From Gammaproteobacteria bacterium (lineage in GTDB: Bacteria > Pseudomonadota > Gammaproteobacteria > Magnimaribacterales > D2472): a DNA stretch of 54,624 nucleotides. This document shows, one piece after another, positions 33,985 to 43,605 of this stretch. Below the pieces are notes generated by a model, which had not been told where the DNA came from, made no database searches, and saw only the letters and a program-made list of their open reading frames with translations. The stretch is taken from NCBI GenBank assembly GCA_002721465.1, contig PBKO01000011.1, positions 6,332 to 60,955 on the forward strand. Direction: 5' to 3'. The first letter of the stretch is position 1, and each line of letters begins with the position of its first letter. Made by a program: the position numbers and the translations under genes.

Positions 33985-36168
33985 CTATTTGTCATTAATA
34001 TTTCTTCTACAACTAGTTGTAAATTTCATGCCTCTTACCTTTTTCATTATATTCTTTAGATCTTCTAAATTTTTAACTTCAATTTCTAATTCAAAACCAG
34101 CAAATTTTTTATCAATTGTTTTTGTATTTACTGAATCAATATTAATTCCATTCTTTGCAAATACCGAACCTAGATCTGAAAGAACTCCAACTCTATCTTC
34201 TGTATTAATTTCTATTTTAGTTTTGTATAAAAGATCCTTCTTATTTTCTCCCCAGATTGCAGGTAAATATCTAGGATCTTTTTTGATATATTTTAAAATT
34301 TGTTTACATTTTTTGTGATGAACAACCATTCCCCTTTCCGTATCTGAATGAGCTGCAACAGGATCTCCATATACTGGGCGGCAACATTTTGCAAAACGAA
34401 CGGTAACACTTTCAATTCTGTTATCTAAAATAATTACAGGATTAGGCTCTTCAATACCTTCTCTAATTTGAAGCCCCGAATAAAATCTTTCAGCGATAAT
34501 ACTTCCAGTTCTCTTGCCCAAACCAAGATCGGTAAGTAAATTATTAAGTGATGTAACTCCAATGGAGTCGAGTATTTTCTTGAGATAGCTTCCTCGATAT
34601 TCTGAAAGACTTGAGCCAGCTCTTTTTAACTCAGTCTCAAGCATCACTTTACCAGCCTTTCTTGCATCTGATTCTTTTTGTTTTCTTAATCTGGCTCTAA
34701 TGAAACTTCTTGCTTTACTTGTAACAACATAATTAAGCCATGAAGGATCTATTTCTGATTTAGTTTTTGATGTGATTATTTCAACAGTTTGACCAGTTTC
34801 AAGTTCAATATTAATTGGTACTTCTTTTCTATTAACTTTGCATCCAATGATTGAATTTCCTAAATCGGTATGAACTTCATATGCAAAGTCTATTGGTGTA
34901 GCTCCTTTTCTTAGAGCATACACGTCACCTTTTGGTGAAAATAAAAAGACCTCGTTAGAATCTAGATCTGTTTTTATGGATTCAGCAAACTCAGATGGAC
35001 TATTAGATTTTTTTTGAAGATCTACTAAGCTACTGAGCCATCTGGTTGCTCTGAGTTCTGATCCCTTCTTTTTATCATTAGTCTTGAACTGCCAGTGAGC
35101 TGCAATTCCAAAACTTGCTATTTCAGACATACTTCTAGTTTGTATCTGTACCTCAATTGGGAAAGCATTTAATGCAAGCAAGCTTGTATGCAGAGCCTGG
35201 TATCCATTACTTTTTGGAATGGCGATATAATCTTTAAATCTATTTTCAATTGGTGAAAAATAGTTATGAATAATTCCAAGAGATCTATAACACTCATCAA
35301 CAGAATCAACGAGTATTCTAAAACCATAAACATCTAAAATTTCAGAAAAAGGTTTATGTTTAGATTTAATTTTTTTATAGATGCTATAGATATTTTTTTC
35401 TCTGCCCTTTACACCAACTTCATCAATTCCATTTGATTTAAGATGCTTTTTGAGTTCTTTTCTTATTTTAGAAACAATTCTTTTTCTGCCTCCACTAGAT
35501 TTTTTTATTGCACTTTCTAGCATTGAGGCTCTTAGAGGATGAATGCATCTAAATGATAAATCCTCTAATTCGGATCTTATATCCTGCATACCAATTCTTA
35601 ATGCTAATGGACCATATAATTCTATGGTTTCTTTAGATTTTTGAATCTGCTTAGATCTTGGTAAATGCTCAATGGTTCTCATGTTATGAAGTCTGTCACA
35701 TATTTTTACCAATATTACTCTTACATCTTTTGAAATTGCTAACATCATTTTTTGAAGATTATTAGCATCTCTCTCTGATGTAGTTTTTATATCTAAAGCG
35801 CTAAGCTTGCTCACTCCATCAACTATCTCTGCAACATCATTTCCAAATAACTTTGCAAGATCATTTTTTTTAACATCACAATCTTCGAGAATATCATGCA
35901 TTAATGCAGCACATATAGAATCAGGATCCATTTTAAGTTCCAATAAAATGCTAGCCACATTTACAGGGTGTGAAATATATTTTGAGCCATCTTTTCTCTT
36001 TTGACCTTCATGAGAATAGAATGCAAATGTATATGCCTTTTGAATCTTTTTAAGATCTTTGACATCAAGATATGATTTTGTTTTTTTATAAAAATCGTAT
36101 GGTAATTTGAGTAGATAATCCTCTGTAAAGTTATTAACTAACGTGCTTGGCAGGACATGGTCACTCAA
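33985..36168 (-). CDS. spoT: Bifunctional (p)ppGpp synthetase/hydrolase SpoT
   Basis: 727 aa. N-terminal HD hydrolase domain intact (YISHPVNVASIL, ALMHDILEDC, KICDRLHNMRT); synthetase domain with GREKNIYSIYKKI and EVQIQTRSMSEIASFGIAAHW; TGS domain (VFLFSPKGDVYALRKGATPIDFAYEVHTD in part) near residue 400; a zinc-finger-like FAKCCRPVYGDP; C-terminal ACT domain ending the protein. Both activities look intact, so this is SpoT/Rel type rather than RelA. The start is TTG (36166-36168) with a GGAG site eight bases upstream. gmk-rpoZ-spoT is the standard order. Confidence 0.95.
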   Translation of the reverse strand: MSDHVLPSTLVNNFTEDYLLKLPYDFYKKTKSYLDVKDLKKIQKAYTFAFYSHEGQKRKDGSKYISHPVNVASILLELKMDPDSICAALMHDILEDCDVKKNDLAKLFGNDVAEIVDGVSKLSALDIKTTSERDANNLQKMMLAISKDVRVILVKICDRLHNMRTIEHLPRSKQIQKSKETIELYGPLALRIGMQDIRSELEDLSFRCIHPLRASMLESAIKKSSGGRKRIVSKIRKELKKHLKSNGIDEVGVKGREKNIYSIYKKIKSKHKPFSEILDVYGFRILVDSVDECYRSLGIIHNYFSPIENRFKDYIAIPKSNGYQALHTSLLALNAFPIEVQIQTRSMSEIASFGIAAHWQFKTNDKKKGSELRATRWLSSLVDLQKKSNSPSEFAESIKTDLDSNEVFLFSPKGDVYALRKGATPIDFAYEVHTDLGNSIIGCKVNRKEVPINIELETGQTVEIITSKTKSEIDPSWLNYVVTSKARSFIRARLRKQKESDARKAGKVMLETELKRAGSSLSEYRGSYLKKILDSIGVTSLNNLLTDLGLGKRTGSIIAERFYSGLQIREGIEEPNPVIILDNRIESVTVRFAKCCRPVYGDPVAAHSDTERGMVVHHKKCKQILKYIKKDPRYLPAIWGENKKDLLYKTKIEINTEDRVGVLSDLGSVFAKNGINIDSVNTKTIDKKFAGFELEIEVKNLEDLKNIMKKVRGMKFTTSCRRNINDK

Positions 36169-36188
36169 GATAACCGCTCCTTAATCAT

Positions 36189-36458
36189 TTATCCAATATT
36201 TTCGTTTTCTGGATTTGAAGGAACAGAGAATTCGTCAAGTAAGACGTCTTCTTCAAGTGTTTTTTCTAATGTTTCCTGATCGAGTAAACCTTCTTCAATT
36301 TCCCTTAAAGCAACTAAAGTCGGTTTATCATTATCCCATTCCACCAAAGGATCTCTGCTAGTTGTCGAGAGTTGTCTTGCACGCTTAGATGCCATTAATA
36401 TAAGATCAAACCTACTAGGTATCTTCTGTAAACAATCTTCTACTGTAATTCTTGCCAT
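36189..36458 (-). CDS. rpoZ: RNA polymerase omega subunit
   Basis: 89 aa (E. coli 91). [30 protein letters not shown] and [13 protein letters not shown] are family signatures. Stabilises the beta' subunit and forms part of a ppGpp site in E. coli, fitting its position before spoT. A clear AGGAG site lies seven bases before the ATG. Confidence 0.96.
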   Translation of the reverse strand: MARITVEDCLQKIPSRFDLILMASKRARQLSTTSRDPLVEWDNDKPTLVALREIEEGLLDQETLEKTLEEDVLLDEFSVPSNPENENIG

Positions 36459-36496
36459 TTTACGCTCCTGGGTTGAGTATTCTAATTCTTATTAAC

Positions 36497-37123
36497 TCAT
36501 TTATCCAATAAATCTTTTAATATATTGTTACTTTTTCTAGAGTCGTAACTTTTCTTTTCATCAAAAATTATTAATTTTAAATATTCAATAGTCTTCTCAA
36601 AATTATCATTCACTAAAATGTGATCAAAACTCTCTGCGTACATGAGTTCTGATTTTGCATTAACAAGTCTTTTTTTTATTACATTCTCAGAATCTAAGCC
36701 TCTATCTTTTAATCTCTGCTCAAGCTCTTCTAATGATGGAGGCAGTATGAATATAGATATTGTATCTACAAAGGATTTTTTTATTTGCTCATATCCTTGA
36801 ACATCAATATCAAGAATAATATCTTTACCACTGTTAGTTTTTTCATCAATAAAAGTTTTGAGGGTACCATATTGATACTCATGAACAGTTGCATGCTCTA
36901 TAAAAGCATTATCTATTTTTAAAGCATTAAATTCTTCATCTGTAACAAAAAAGTAATCTCTACCATGCTCTTCACCTTCTCGTGGTGAGCGGGTTGTAAC
37001 AGATACTGAGAGTTCAATCTTTCCATCACTTGATTCAACAATTTTTTTTATCAGTGAGGATTTACCGGCACCTGAGGGAGCTGCAAAAATAATCAATTTT
37101 CCTTTTGTTAAATCACTCAACAT
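36497..37123 (-). CDS. gmk: Guanylate kinase
   Basis: 208 aa from the ATG at 37123 (E. coli 207); a longer form from 37150 is inside yicC. P-loop FAAPSGAGKSSLIKKI, GMP-binding SVTTRSPREGEEHGRDYFF, EHATVHEYQYGT, and ILDIDVQGYEQIKK. Converts GMP to GDP. Starts 11 bp inside the end of yicC. The yicC-gmk-rpoZ-spoT run is typical. Confidence 0.96.
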   Translation of the reverse strand: MLSDLTKGKLIIFAAPSGAGKSSLIKKIVESSDGKIELSVSVTTRSPREGEEHGRDYFFVTDEEFNALKIDNAFIEHATVHEYQYGTLKTFIDEKTNSGKDIILDIDVQGYEQIKKSFVDTISIFILPPSLEELEQRLKDRGLDSENVIKKRLVNAKSELMYAESFDHILVNDNFEKTIEYLKLIIFDEKKSYDSRKSNNILKDLLDK

Positions 37124-37961
37124 TTTGAATTTGTTCACGCATTTCTTCAATACTTAATTTTATTTCTAGTCCATAACTCTTCAAATTAGATTCATCCAGT
37201 TTTACAGTTAAAGTATTGGCTTCTCTAAATAATTCCTGAAGAATAAAATCTATCTTTTTTCCACTAGTTTTTTTTTGATTTATTTCCTTAACTAAAGACT
37301 CACAATGAAAATTAATTCTGTCTATTTCTTCACTTACATCATGTTTCAAGGCAAGCAAAACAATTTCTTGTTCTAATCTTTTTTTATCTAATGTATCAAT
37401 TATTTCTAAAACTTTTTGCTGATACTTCCTTTTCCTTTTATGAATATTTTTTTGGCTTGCCTTATTTATTTTTGAAATAGTTGTTTTTATATAATTGATT
37501 TTTTTTAAAAGCACTTTACAAATTTTTTTTCCTTCAGAGACTTTTGATGAATGAAAATCTTCTAATGCATTATTGAAGACATCCTTAATATGTTTTTTGT
37601 TTAGATTGATGGACGTATTTATCTGAAAAATCCCAGGTACATTTTTTATATCATTAAATTTGATTTTGCTGGAATCTATAGTGCTCTTTTCAAGTGATGT
37701 TTTAAATTTTTTTAAAAGCTCGGTATCTATCGAATAATATGTTTTTTGAGGCATTTTAAATCTCAGTCTAACCTCAAACTTTCCTCTCTTATTATCTTTA
37801 GAAATTGATTTTTTTATATAGTCCTCGAGATCATTGGGCAGATCATTTGACTTAATAGATATTTCGTTAAATCTATGATTGATGCTCTTTATTTCACAAT
37901 ATATTTCAAAATCATTTTGGATCATCTCAGAGGATCCAAAACCTGTCATACTATTAATCAT
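37113..37961 (-). CDS. yicC: YicC-family endoribonuclease
   Basis: 282 aa (E. coli 287). N-terminal YicC domain opening MINSMTGFGSSEMI with IKSINHRFNEISIK; C-terminal DUF1732 domain with EIDRINFHCESLVKEI, GKKIDFILQELFREANTL and VKLDESNLKSYGLEIK. Recently described family members are endoribonucleases involved in small RNA turnover; the neighbourhood is classical. Confidence 0.92.
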   Translation of the reverse strand: MINSMTGFGSSEMIQNDFEIYCEIKSINHRFNEISIKSNDLPNDLEDYIKKSISKDNKRGKFEVRLRFKMPQKTYYSIDTELLKKFKTSLEKSTIDSSKIKFNDIKNVPGIFQINTSINLNKKHIKDVFNNALEDFHSSKVSEGKKICKVLLKKINYIKTTISKINKASQKNIHKRKRKYQQKVLEIIDTLDKKRLEQEIVLLALKHDVSEEIDRINFHCESLVKEINQKKTSGKKIDFILQELFREANTLTVKLDESNLKSYGLEIKLSIEEMREQIQNVE

Positions 37962-38008
37962 CTAAATATTGTATTTTGCAATTGAGATTTCTACTAGTTA
38001 AATCTATT

Positions 38009-38674
38009 TTAAAAGTTAAATCCTAGCTTTTTTAATTTATTATTTGAAATGTTACGTTCCTTGTTTAAGTTTAATTTATCTTCACAACAATTAAATATTT
38101 CAGAAGATTTAAATTTAAAATCATTCTCAACAAAGAACTTGATAATTTTTGCAGCATTATTTCGACTAAGAGAGTTTTTATAATTGTGTGGTTTATTTTG
38201 ATCATATAACCCAGCAAACCTTAAAATGATTAACTTATCTTGATAATAATTTAATTGCTTTTTTTCATAATCTTGAATGATTTCAGTTCTAAAGCCATTC
38301 TGAATCAAAATATCATCTTCTGAGACTATTTCTTTTTTTGAAGGTCCATAAACTCTTGTGGATGATATTGAAATAAACTTTTGATATGAAATTGTTTTTA
38401 TAAGATTATTTATATTATTTGAAGATTTTAAAAAGCCATCTTTATAATCATTTTCGTTAATGGAATTAGGCTTTGGAAAAAAAATGATAGAATCGAATGT
38501 ATCTGGATCTAGGCTAAAAGAATTATCCGACAGCCAGTCCCAGCAAATGTGACAATCTAAATTTTTTTTATTATTTCTTGATATCCCAATAACCTTGTAT
38601 TTTGATAAATCAAGTATTTCAGAAAGTCTCGAAGCAACTTCTCCATAACCAATTATTAAAATATTCTTTTTCAT
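38009..38674 (-). CDS. NAD-dependent epimerase/dehydratase-like protein
   Basis: 221 aa. Rossmann start NILIIGYGEVASRLSEIL, then FISISSTRVYGPSKKEIVSEDD and LIILRFAGLYDQNKPHN. The pattern resembles the short YeeZ-type extended SDRs of unknown function. The GxGxxA form (GYGEVA) is seen instead of GxxGxxG, and the tyrosine of YxxxK is replaced by a YEKKQ region, so enzymatic activity is uncertain. It follows hppA on the minus strand with a hairpin between them. Confidence 0.68.
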   Translation of the reverse strand: MKKNILIIGYGEVASRLSEILDLSKYKVIGISRNNKKNLDCHICWDWLSDNSFSLDPDTFDSIIFFPKPNSINENDYKDGFLKSSNNINNLIKTISYQKFISISSTRVYGPSKKEIVSEDDILIQNGFRTEIIQDYEKKQLNYYQDKLIILRFAGLYDQNKPHNYKNSLSRNNAAKIIKFFVENDFKFKSSEIFNCCEDKLNLNKERNISNNKLKKLGFNF

Positions 38675-38687
38675 TGACCAATTTAAT

Positions 38688-38724
38688 AAATATATCTAAA
38701 AGATTTTAAATCTGAGATATATTT
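38688..38724 (-). terminator. Hairpin downstream of hppA, possible terminator
   Basis: A ten-base arm (38688-38697, AAATATATCT) pairs with 38715-38724 (AGATATATTT); the loop holds a second five-pair stem AGATT/AATCT. It lies in the 58-bp gap between the hppA stop and the next gene. All-AT outer stem and only a short T run on the transcript side make it a weak terminator or an mRNA 3' stabiliser. Confidence 0.35.
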
Positions 38725-38732
38725 TTAATTAT

Positions 38733-40751
38733 TTAAGTGCTTAATAATGGTGCTATAACCAGACTTACAATTGCCATAACATTTATTAATATATTCATTG
38801 CAGGGCCTGAGGTGTCTTTAAAAGGATCACCAACAGTATCGCCAACCACCGTAGCTGAATGTGTATCAGTTCCCTTGCCTCCATAGTTACCTTTCTCTAC
38901 AAATTTCTTTGCGTTATCCCATGCTCCACCTGCATTAGCCATCATTAAAGCCATCAACACACAGCCTAATAAGGCACCTGCAAGCATCCCACCAAGATGA
39001 ACTGGTCCTAGAATAAAACCTACTAACATTGGCGACAAAATTGCTATTGCTCCTGGAAGAAGCATTTTGTTTAATGCTGCCTTTGTAGCTATATCAACAC
39101 ACTTTGCGTTATCAGGCTCTGCTGTACCCTCTAATAGACCAGGTATTTCTCTAAATTGTCTTCGAATTTCTTCTATCATTTCAAAGGCTGCATCGCCAAC
39201 AGCAGTCATAGTTATTGAAGATACTAAAAATGGAATTGATCCACCAATAAACATACCCATTAAAACTCTTGGATCATTTAACGAGAGATACTCAATTCCA
39301 GTAGCAAGCATATATGCAGCAATTATAGCGAGAGCTGCTAATGCAGCTGCACCAATTGCAAAACCTTTTCCTATTGCAGCAGTTGTATTACCTAATTCAT
39401 CTAAAGAATCAGTAATTTCTCTTACCTCTGGTTCCATACCACTCATTTCAGCAATTCCACCAGCATTGTCTGCTACAGGACCATAAGCATCAATTGCCAT
39501 AGTTATGCCAACAGTTGATAACATTCCAACAGCAGCTATACCTACTCCATATAAACCGGAAAAATTTGTTGAGAGTCCAATAATTGCAGCTATTACAAAT
39601 AAAGGCATTACAACTGATTGCATTCCAACACTTAGACCAGTAATCATTACTGTGGCAGGACCAGTTTCACCAGATTTTGCGATCTTTCCAACAGGAGAAT
39701 TCTCTGTCGATCCTCCAGTATAGTATTCAGTAATTAGGCCAATTAGGATTCCTCCAACAGCTCCAGTTAAAACAGAATAAAATACACTCATTTCTATATT
39801 TGGTGACATAGATATACTCATTCCGGCGATAATAAGAAATACTATTGGTGAAAAAAAAGTTCCTAATCTTAATGCAACAGATGGAGATCTTGATACTTGA
39901 GTTCTAACAATACCAATACCAATTAGAGAGCAAAATAAACCTAAGGCAGCAAGCCAAAGAGGCAAGAACATTAAATCAGTATTGCCAACTGATGCAGCTA
40001 TTGCTATGGAAGCTATCATTGCCCCACAATATGACTCAAAGATATCTGAACCCATTCCAGCAATATCTCCTACATTATCTCCAACATTATCAGCAATTAC
40101 ACCTGGATTTCTTGGATCATCTTCAGGAATACCAGCCTCAATCTTTCCAACAAGGTCTGCTCCTACGTCAGCGCTTTTAGTAAAAATTCCGCCACCAACC
40201 CTTGAAAATAATGCGACTGCAGATGCGCCAACTCCAAAACCTTCAAGAGCTTTTGCTATTTTGTCTGGGTCATCCATTACTCCTGAGAAATAAAAATATA
40301 ATCCACCTAATCCAACTAACCCCATTGAAGCAACACATAATCCCATTATTGATCCACCAAAAAATGAGATAGACAATGCCTGTTCAGCTCCAGAGTTTTC
40401 TGCAGCAGTAGCTGTCCTAACATTTGCTTGAGTCGCAGAATACATTCCGATAAAACCAGCAATAGCAGATGATAGTGCGCCAACAGCAATAGCTATTGCT
40501 GTAAACCACCCCAAAGGTGAAAAACCACATGCTATGACAAGAACTAAAACTACTGGGGCAAGTATTTTGTACTCGGTAAACATAAATACTTTTGCACCCA
40601 AATGTATCTGGTCACCAATTTTAACAACTGAATCTTTTCCTGCAGGATATTTCATTATCAAACCATACAGAATAAAAGCAAAAGCGAGCCCAACAAAACC
40701 AGTTACAAATGGCCCCCATGGAGTCATTGGACCTATAATAAAACTTTCCAT
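38733..40751 (-). CDS. hppA: Membrane-bound ion-pumping pyrophosphatase, K+-dependent type
   Basis: 672 aa with about 16 membrane helices. Hydrolyses PPi and pumps H+ or Na+ across the inner membrane. Active-site segments: [41 protein letters not shown] in part, [20 protein letters not shown], and the C-terminal [14 protein letters not shown]. The K+-sensing position reads [11 protein letters not shown] (residues 454-464): A458 and G461 mark K+-dependent enzymes, while K+-independent ones have Lys and Thr there. H+ versus Na+ specificity cannot be decided by eye. 11 bp after the symporter gene, so likely co-transcribed. Confidence 0.95.
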   Translation of the reverse strand: MESFIIGPMTPWGPFVTGFVGLAFAFILYGLIMKYPAGKDSVVKIGDQIHLGAKVFMFTEYKILAPVVLVLVIACGFSPLGWFTAIAIAVGALSSAIAGFIGMYSATQANVRTATAAENSGAEQALSISFFGGSIMGLCVASMGLVGLGGLYFYFSGVMDDPDKIAKALEGFGVGASAVALFSRVGGGIFTKSADVGADLVGKIEAGIPEDDPRNPGVIADNVGDNVGDIAGMGSDIFESYCGAMIASIAIAASVGNTDLMFLPLWLAALGLFCSLIGIGIVRTQVSRSPSVALRLGTFFSPIVFLIIAGMSISMSPNIEMSVFYSVLTGAVGGILIGLITEYYTGGSTENSPVGKIAKSGETGPATVMITGLSVGMQSVVMPLFVIAAIIGLSTNFSGLYGVGIAAVGMLSTVGITMAIDAYGPVADNAGGIAEMSGMEPEVREITDSLDELGNTTAAIGKGFAIGAAALAALAIIAAYMLATGIEYLSLNDPRVLMGMFIGGSIPFLVSSITMTAVGDAAFEMIEEIRRQFREIPGLLEGTAEPDNAKCVDIATKAALNKMLLPGAIAILSPMLVGFILGPVHLGGMLAGALLGCVLMALMMANAGGAWDNAKKFVEKGNYGGKGTDTHSATVVGDTVGDPFKDTSGPAMNILINVMAIVSLVIAPLLST

Positions 40752-40762
40752 ACTATCCCCTA

Positions 40763-42016
40763 TTAACTATTAAAAATTTGTTTATCTAATTCCTCTTCAG
40801 ATGATGCAACTATACATGACACGGCTGCATCTCCGCAAACATTTACTGAGGTCCTTATCATATCCAAAATTCTATCTACGGCCAGAATTATCCCAATAGC
40901 TTCTAAAGGCAATCCAAATTGCTGAAGAATAATAATGAGAGTTATTGTCCCTGCAGATGGGACTGCAGCAGTACCAATCGAAGTAGCAACAGCCAAAATA
41001 ACAACTTGAACATATTCAACCAAAGTAAGCTCAATACCTGACATCTGAGCAATAAAAATTGTAGCCATACCTTGCATGATTGCCGTTCCATCCATATTAA
41101 TAGTTGCTCCAACTGGTACAACGAAAGATGCAACGTTTTTGTTCACACCAAGATTATTTTCAACAGTATTTAGTGTAACTGGAATTGTTGCTGCGCTTGA
41201 TGAAGTTGAAAATGCAAATATTGCAACATCTTTCATCTTCTTAAAAAAAGTTACTACGCTTAGATTAGTAAAAAACTTTAACATTAAAGAGTATGTTAAA
41301 AATGTATGTAAAATTAGTACTGAAATTAAAAGAATTACATACATAAATGCTTCTTGAAAAACATTCAATCCATCAGAAATTACAAATTTACCTATTAAAC
41401 AAAAAACTCCAATAGGCGCAAATGAAATAATCATAATGACCAGCTGCATAAATACAATATTTAATTTTTCAAATGCCTTGCTTATGTTGTCCGTAAGATG
41501 ATTAGTTTTATTCAAAGCTAATCCAAAAATAATGCTAAAAAATACTATCGCCAACATTTGATTATCAGCCATTGCTTGGATTATATTTGATGGAAATATT
41601 CCTAAAATAGTTTCGTAAGTTCCTTGGCCTTCAGGAAGAGAATCTGGAGAAACGCTAAGATCACTTGAATACCCTGATCCAGGCCTAAAAATAGAACCAA
41701 CCAACAAAGACAAGCTTACAGCTATTGTTGTTGTTGTAAGATAAAGGCCAATTGTTTTTAGAGTGATATTACCAAGACTTTTCAAAGATCCTAAAGATGA
41801 AATCCCAGTCACCAAAGAAAAGAATACCAGAGGAACGATCATAAGTTTCAGAAGATTAATAAAAATATCACCGCCAAGATTAAATAAATATGTCCCTATA
41901 AGAAAAGTAAGGTATTCTGGCAGTGGATCCAAATAAAATATAACTGCTCCAAACAGCAGCCCAAAAAACATACCCAAAAGAATATTCTTAGTTAAATTTT
42001 TTGGTGTTTCAATCAT
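40763..42016 (-). CDS. Dicarboxylate/amino acid:cation symporter (DAACS family)
   Basis: 417 aa, hydrophobic. Hallmarks of the GltP/DctA/GltPh family: the serine-rich re-entrant loop [33 protein letters not shown], and [19 protein letters not shown]. It imports C4-dicarboxylates or glutamate/aspartate with H+ or Na+. The substrate-deciding residue assignments cannot be settled by eye. The start overlaps the rubredoxin stop (ATGA at 42013-42016). Confidence 0.91.
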   Translation of the reverse strand: MIETPKNLTKNILLGMFFGLLFGAVIFYLDPLPEYLTFLIGTYLFNLGGDIFINLLKLMIVPLVFFSLVTGISSLGSLKSLGNITLKTIGLYLTTTTIAVSLSLLVGSIFRPGSGYSSDLSVSPDSLPEGQGTYETILGIFPSNIIQAMADNQMLAIVFFSIIFGLALNKTNHLTDNISKAFEKLNIVFMQLVIMIISFAPIGVFCLIGKFVISDGLNVFQEAFMYVILLISVLILHTFLTYSLMLKFFTNLSVVTFFKKMKDVAIFAFSTSSSAATIPVTLNTVENNLGVNKNVASFVVPVGATINMDGTAIMQGMATIFIAQMSGIELTLVEYVQVVILAVATSIGTAAVPSAGTITLIIILQQFGLPLEAIGIILAVDRILDMIRTSVNVCGDAAVSCIVASSEEELDKQIFNS

Positions 42017-42186
42017 GTAATCTCAATCATTTCAAAGTCTTCTTTACCAACTCCGCATTCCGGACATAACCAATCGTCTGGCACATCCTCCCATTTTGTT
42101 CCTGGTTCAATGCCATCATCTGGCCAACCTAACTCTTCGTCATAGATTAATCCACAAACTATGCATTCCCATTTTTTGTAATTCAT
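42013..42186 (-). CDS. rubA: Rubredoxin
   Basis: 57 aa, small but unambiguous: [36 protein letters not shown] and [16 protein letters not shown]. The four iron ligands are in the CIVCG and CPECG knuckles. Electron carrier of the 1Fe type, known to serve alkane hydroxylases and peroxide or NO reduction; no alkB is in the window. Divergent from ubiC with 72 bp between; rubredoxin near ubiC-ubiA is also the Pseudomonas arrangement. Confidence 0.95.
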   Translation of the reverse strand: MNYKKWECIVCGLIYDEELGWPDDGIEPGTKWEDVPDDWLCPECGVGKEDFEMIEIT

Positions 42187-42207
42187 AAAATATTAAAGAT
42201 AAGTTGT

Positions 42208-42235
42208 TTGGTATAAAAACATCGAAGATTATAAT
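42208..42235 (+). promoter_or_regulatory. Likely sigma-70 promoter of ubiC
   Basis: TTGGTA (42208-42213) and a perfect TATAAT (42230-42235) lie 16 bases apart in the rubA-ubiC divergent gap, 24 bases before the ubiC ATG. The -35 box fits in three to four positions. Confidence 0.45.
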
Positions 42236-42258
42236 ATCAGATTTATACTATTTAATTA

Positions 42259-42747
42259 ATGAAGCCTGAACAAATATCATCTTGGAAAAAATTTGAAGTA
42301 ATGAATAATGAACTTCAAAACGAAACAATTAGATCATGGTTACTTGAAGATGGACCAATCACTGAAAGGATAAAGTTAAAAAATAAATTCAACTTAAAGC
42401 TTCTTAAAGATGAAGTTTCAAATATTGATAGCTCTGACGAGGACTTTCTTGGAAATATTTCAGGATGTGTGAAAGTCAGGGAAGTTATTTTAATGGCAGA
42501 TAATGTTCCTAAAGTTTTTGCAAGGTCTTTAATTCCAGAAATTACGATCGAGCACGGATTGTCTAAACTCGGTTCTTTGGGGTCAACTCCTCTTGGAGAT
42601 ATTTTGTTTGAAAAAGAAATCTTTAAAAAAATTGAAGTTTTATTTTCTAAGTTTATAGTAAATAAAGAAATATTTTGGGGAAGAAAAACAAAATATAGTG
42701 TAAAGAATTTACCAATTTCTGTAATGGAAGTTTTCCTAGTTAATTAA
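42259..42747 (+). CDS. ubiC: Chorismate--pyruvate lyase UbiC
   Basis: 162 aa (E. coli 165). Makes 4-hydroxybenzoate from chorismate. Weakly conserved family; ISSWKKFEVMNNEL, IRSWLLEDGPITERIK, VREVILMADNVPKVFARSLIP and GDILFEKE fit. The strongest support is its position three bases before ubiA, whose substrate it makes. Confidence 0.88.
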   Translation: MKPEQISSWKKFEVMNNELQNETIRSWLLEDGPITERIKLKNKFNLKLLKDEVSNIDSSDEDFLGNISGCVKVREVILMADNVPKVFARSLIPEITIEHGLSKLGSLGSTPLGDILFEKEIFKKIEVLFSKFIVNKEIFWGRKTKYSVKNLPISVMEVFLVN

Positions 42748-42750
42748 ATT

Positions 42751-43599
42751 ATGTATCAAAATATAAGACCTTATGTTGAGCTCGCCAGACTTGATAAACC
42801 TATAGGCATTTATCTTTTATTATGGCCATCGCTTCTTGGCTTACTAATCTCTGGATTTAATTCAAATATAGGTTTTGAAGAATTCTTTATAGTCATAATT
42901 GGATCAATACTAGTTAGGTCTTGTGGGTGCGTAATTAATGACATAAGCGATTTTAAAATTGATAAATTAGTAAAAAGAACGGTCGGTAGGCCCCTAGCAA
43001 GTGGTGCTGTTACTCTTCAGTCTGCTTGGAGATTTTTTTTCTTGTTAAGTTTTCTATCTATATTGATTCTTTTGTTTACAAACCCTTTCACAATAAAAAT
43101 GTCTATGTTTTTTGCTCTTCTTATTGTGTTGTATCCTTTGACTAAAAGATTTTTTGTTGCTCCTCAAATAATTCTAGGAATTACATTTGGCTCAGGATCA
43201 ATTATTTCTTACTCTTTAGTTTCAGATACATTTACAGTATCTATTTTATTGTTATATGTTGGAATAATTGCATGGATAGTTAGCTTCGACACTATTTACG
43301 CTTTTCAGGATAAAGAAGATGATATAAAGATTGGTGTTAAATCTACAGCAATATTGTGGGGTACAAATTCAATAAAAATATGTCAATATCTTCAAATATT
43401 TTTTTATTTCATGTTGACTTTAGTTGCTTTGATAAATTCATTTTCTTTTTATTTTATCATTACATTGATCGTCTTAATTTTGTTGCTTGTTTTGCAAAAG
43501 AAATTGATAAATCAATGCAAGTTTTTAGAGGCCTTTAAAATAAATAATTTGATTGGCCTTGTTGCGGTAATAAGCTTTTATTTTGAAATTATTATTTAA
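42751..43599 (+). CDS. ubiA: 4-hydroxybenzoate polyprenyltransferase UbiA
   Basis: 282 aa, about nine membrane helices. Attaches the polyprenyl tail to 4-hydroxybenzoate. Both Mg-diphosphate motifs are visible: NDISDFKIDKLVKRT (N63-D64, D67, D71) followed by GRPLASG, and FDTIYAFQDKEDDIKIGVKS. With ubiC and coq7 this shows an aerobic ubiquinone pathway. Confidence 0.95.
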   Translation: MYQNIRPYVELARLDKPIGIYLLLWPSLLGLLISGFNSNIGFEEFFIVIIGSILVRSCGCVINDISDFKIDKLVKRTVGRPLASGAVTLQSAWRFFFLLSFLSILILLFTNPFTIKMSMFFALLIVLYPLTKRFFVAPQIILGITFGSGSIISYSLVSDTFTVSILLLYVGIIAWIVSFDTIYAFQDKEDDIKIGVKSTAILWGTNSIKICQYLQIFFYFMLTLVALINSFSFYFIITLIVLILLLVLQKKLINQCKFLEAFKINNLIGLVAVISFYFEIII

Positions 43600-43605
43600 T
43601 TCATA

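Noticed and set aside
39067-40773. Several open frames on the plus strand opposite hppA
   Set aside because: They mirror the low-complexity Gly/Ala-rich hppA codons; product is proline/alanine/isoleucine-rich with no family resemblance.
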